The notes beneath the pieces are model-generated. The model made no database searches, had not been told where the DNA came from, and saw only the letters and a program-made list of their open reading frames with translations. 64,000 nt of DNA from Sphingobium limneticum (GTDB lineage: Bacteria > Pseudomonadota > Alphaproteobacteria > Sphingomonadales > Sphingomonadaceae), in NCBI RefSeq assembly GCF_008710155.1, contig NZ_VYPZ01000016.1, positions 1 to 64,000 of the forward strand, written 5' to 3'. A program made the position numbers and the translations under genes. The first letter of the stretch is position 1. Every line of letters begins with the position of its first letter. Below are positions 63,327 through 64,000 of this stretch, piece by piece.

Positions 63327-64000
63327 TCATTGCGCGGACCGGGCCTCGTTGCGCGCAACGAAAAGGGGGCTTTCGGCCGGGAGGAGCGACCGACGGGAAG
63401 GCGCTGGCGAAGACGACGTCTGTGCAACCCCGGTGGCGACAGATGGATCGTCTCGAAACATCGGCGGTGCATTGGCAGTGGTAGGCGATGGCGCTTGGTC
63501 ACGCCCCACGCGCGTTGGATTGGCGACGAGAATTTCGAGAATTCGATTTGCGTCGCTGGGCGCAGACTGCGCGACCGAAACACCATTGGCGCGCACGAAC
63601 AATGGGGCCTCGAAGGGGGAAGGTGGGCGCCTGGCAGCAGGTTCGCTGGCGCTATCGACGGCGGCGAATCCGAGCGCCGGGGCCAGCCTCGACAGATAAT
63701 TGACGGTCTCTGAAGGTAGGGGACGGCTTCCGTCGAGGTGGCCTTCCCAGCGCCCTGGCCCAGCATTGTAGGCCGCCAAAAAGCCGGGCGCTCCGTAGCG
63801 ATCGTACATCTGGCGCAGATAGGCCGTGCCCGCGAGAATGTTGTTGCGGACGTCGAAAGGGTCCATGCCAATCCCGAGTTGCCGGCGCAATTCGGCGTAG
63901 GTCGCGGGCATGACTTGCATTAGCCCGATCGCGCCGGCGCGCGATACCGCGCGGCGATCGCCATTGCTTTCAACGCGCATGACGGCGCGGATCCAAGCTT
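63327..64000 (-). CDS. Lytic transglycosylase (partial, 5' end beyond the window)
   Basis: At least 223 codons are visible, and the frame is open to the window edge (AWIRAVMRVESNGD). The SLT fold has its catalytic Glu in MRVESNG, then AIGLMQVMPATY, a DPFDVRNNILAGTAYL strand and AAYNAGPGRW. The C-terminal 100 residues are Pro/Ser/Ala rich and disordered. It opens peptidoglycan locally so that the conjugation channel can cross the wall. Its place beside the relaxase and traG is normal for these elements. Confidence 0.9.
   Translation of the reverse strand, partial: AWIRAVMRVESNGDRRAVSRAGAIGLMQVMPATYAELRRQLGIGMDPFDVRNNILAGTAYLRQMYDRYGAPGFLAAYNAGPGRWEGHLDGSRPLPSETVNYLSRLAPALGFAAVDSASEPAARRPPSPFEAPLFVRANGVSVAQSAPSDANRILEILVANPTRVGRDQAPSPTTANAPPMFRDDPSVATGVAQTSSSPAPSRRSLLPAESPLFVARNEARSAQ

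Noticed and set aside
7610..64000. Second att repeat (right end of the ICE)
   Set aside because: No second copy of the guaA 3' end was seen in the window; the element appears to continue past the edge.
1..64000. CRISPR arrays, tRNA or rRNA genes
   Set aside because: No regularly spaced repeats and no cloverleaf or rRNA-like sequence were noticed on either strand.

Overview
The window looks like alphaproteobacterial DNA of the sphingomonad type (Sphingobium, Novosphingobium or Sphingomonas). The evidence is high GC with strong C/G third positions, a YqiJ/YqiK flotillin pair, a CGTTCCCCGGCGCAGGCCGGGG palindrome of a kind common in sphingomonad chromosomes, and a Ti/RP4-type trb operon in the order usual for alphaproteobacterial integrative elements. 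No rRNA, tRNA or CRISPR array was seen.

Layout. (1) 1-7658 is the chromosomal flank. It holds the last codons of a Tn3-family transposase abutting a prolyl oligopeptidase that has lost its N-terminal half, a Gly-rich secreted protein, yqiJ-yqiK, a TetA-like MFS exporter and guaA. (2) At the 3' end of guaA an integrative and conjugative element (ICE) begins. It opens with four TGACGGTAT arm-type repeats, a tyrosine integrase and an AlpA regulator, and it runs past the right edge of the window, so only its left end is visible. (3) 9.9-21.4 kb is metabolic and efflux cargo: an OMF-EmrB-EmrA exporter with a divergent MarR regulator (emrB carries a one-base frameshift), a UbiB/ABC1 kinase, an MCE/MlaD protein, an ECF sigma factor with an alpha/beta hydrolase, and a TetR repressor divergent from a cytochrome P450. 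(4) 22.1-24.0 kb is a HipA-family kinase fused to an N-terminal AbiEi-like domain, preceded by two palindromic operators.

(5) 24.0-48.0 kb is the most interesting part: a 24-kb bidirectional locus that looks like a large DNA-targeting defence system. A BrxR-like WYL regulator sits at the centre. To its left, on the minus strand, are a 47-residue basic peptide, an AddB-like nuclease, an AddA/UvrD helicase-nuclease, a DEAH helicase with a nuclease-like tail, a DUF6361-like protein, a phospholipase-D-like protein and a second SF2 helicase. To its right, on the plus strand, are the WYL gene, an SNF2 helicase with a DUF3883-type nuclease-like tail and a sacsin-like GHKL ATPase. The right arm ends in a scar: the ATPase runs out of frame into the 3' end of a DUF499-type gene. 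Start/stop overlaps are common within each arm, which suggests two coregulated transcription units. No DNA methyltransferase is visible.

(6) 48.1-64.0 kb is the transfer region: a LysR regulator, then on the minus strand (read from high to low coordinates) lytic transglycosylase (cut by the window edge), a small YkvA-like membrane protein, relaxase, TraG, a CopG-like protein, TrbB-C-D-E-J-K-L-F-G-I and a DUF2274 protein. This is a full mating-pair-formation and coupling set, so the element is probably self-transmissible and carries the defence locus with it.
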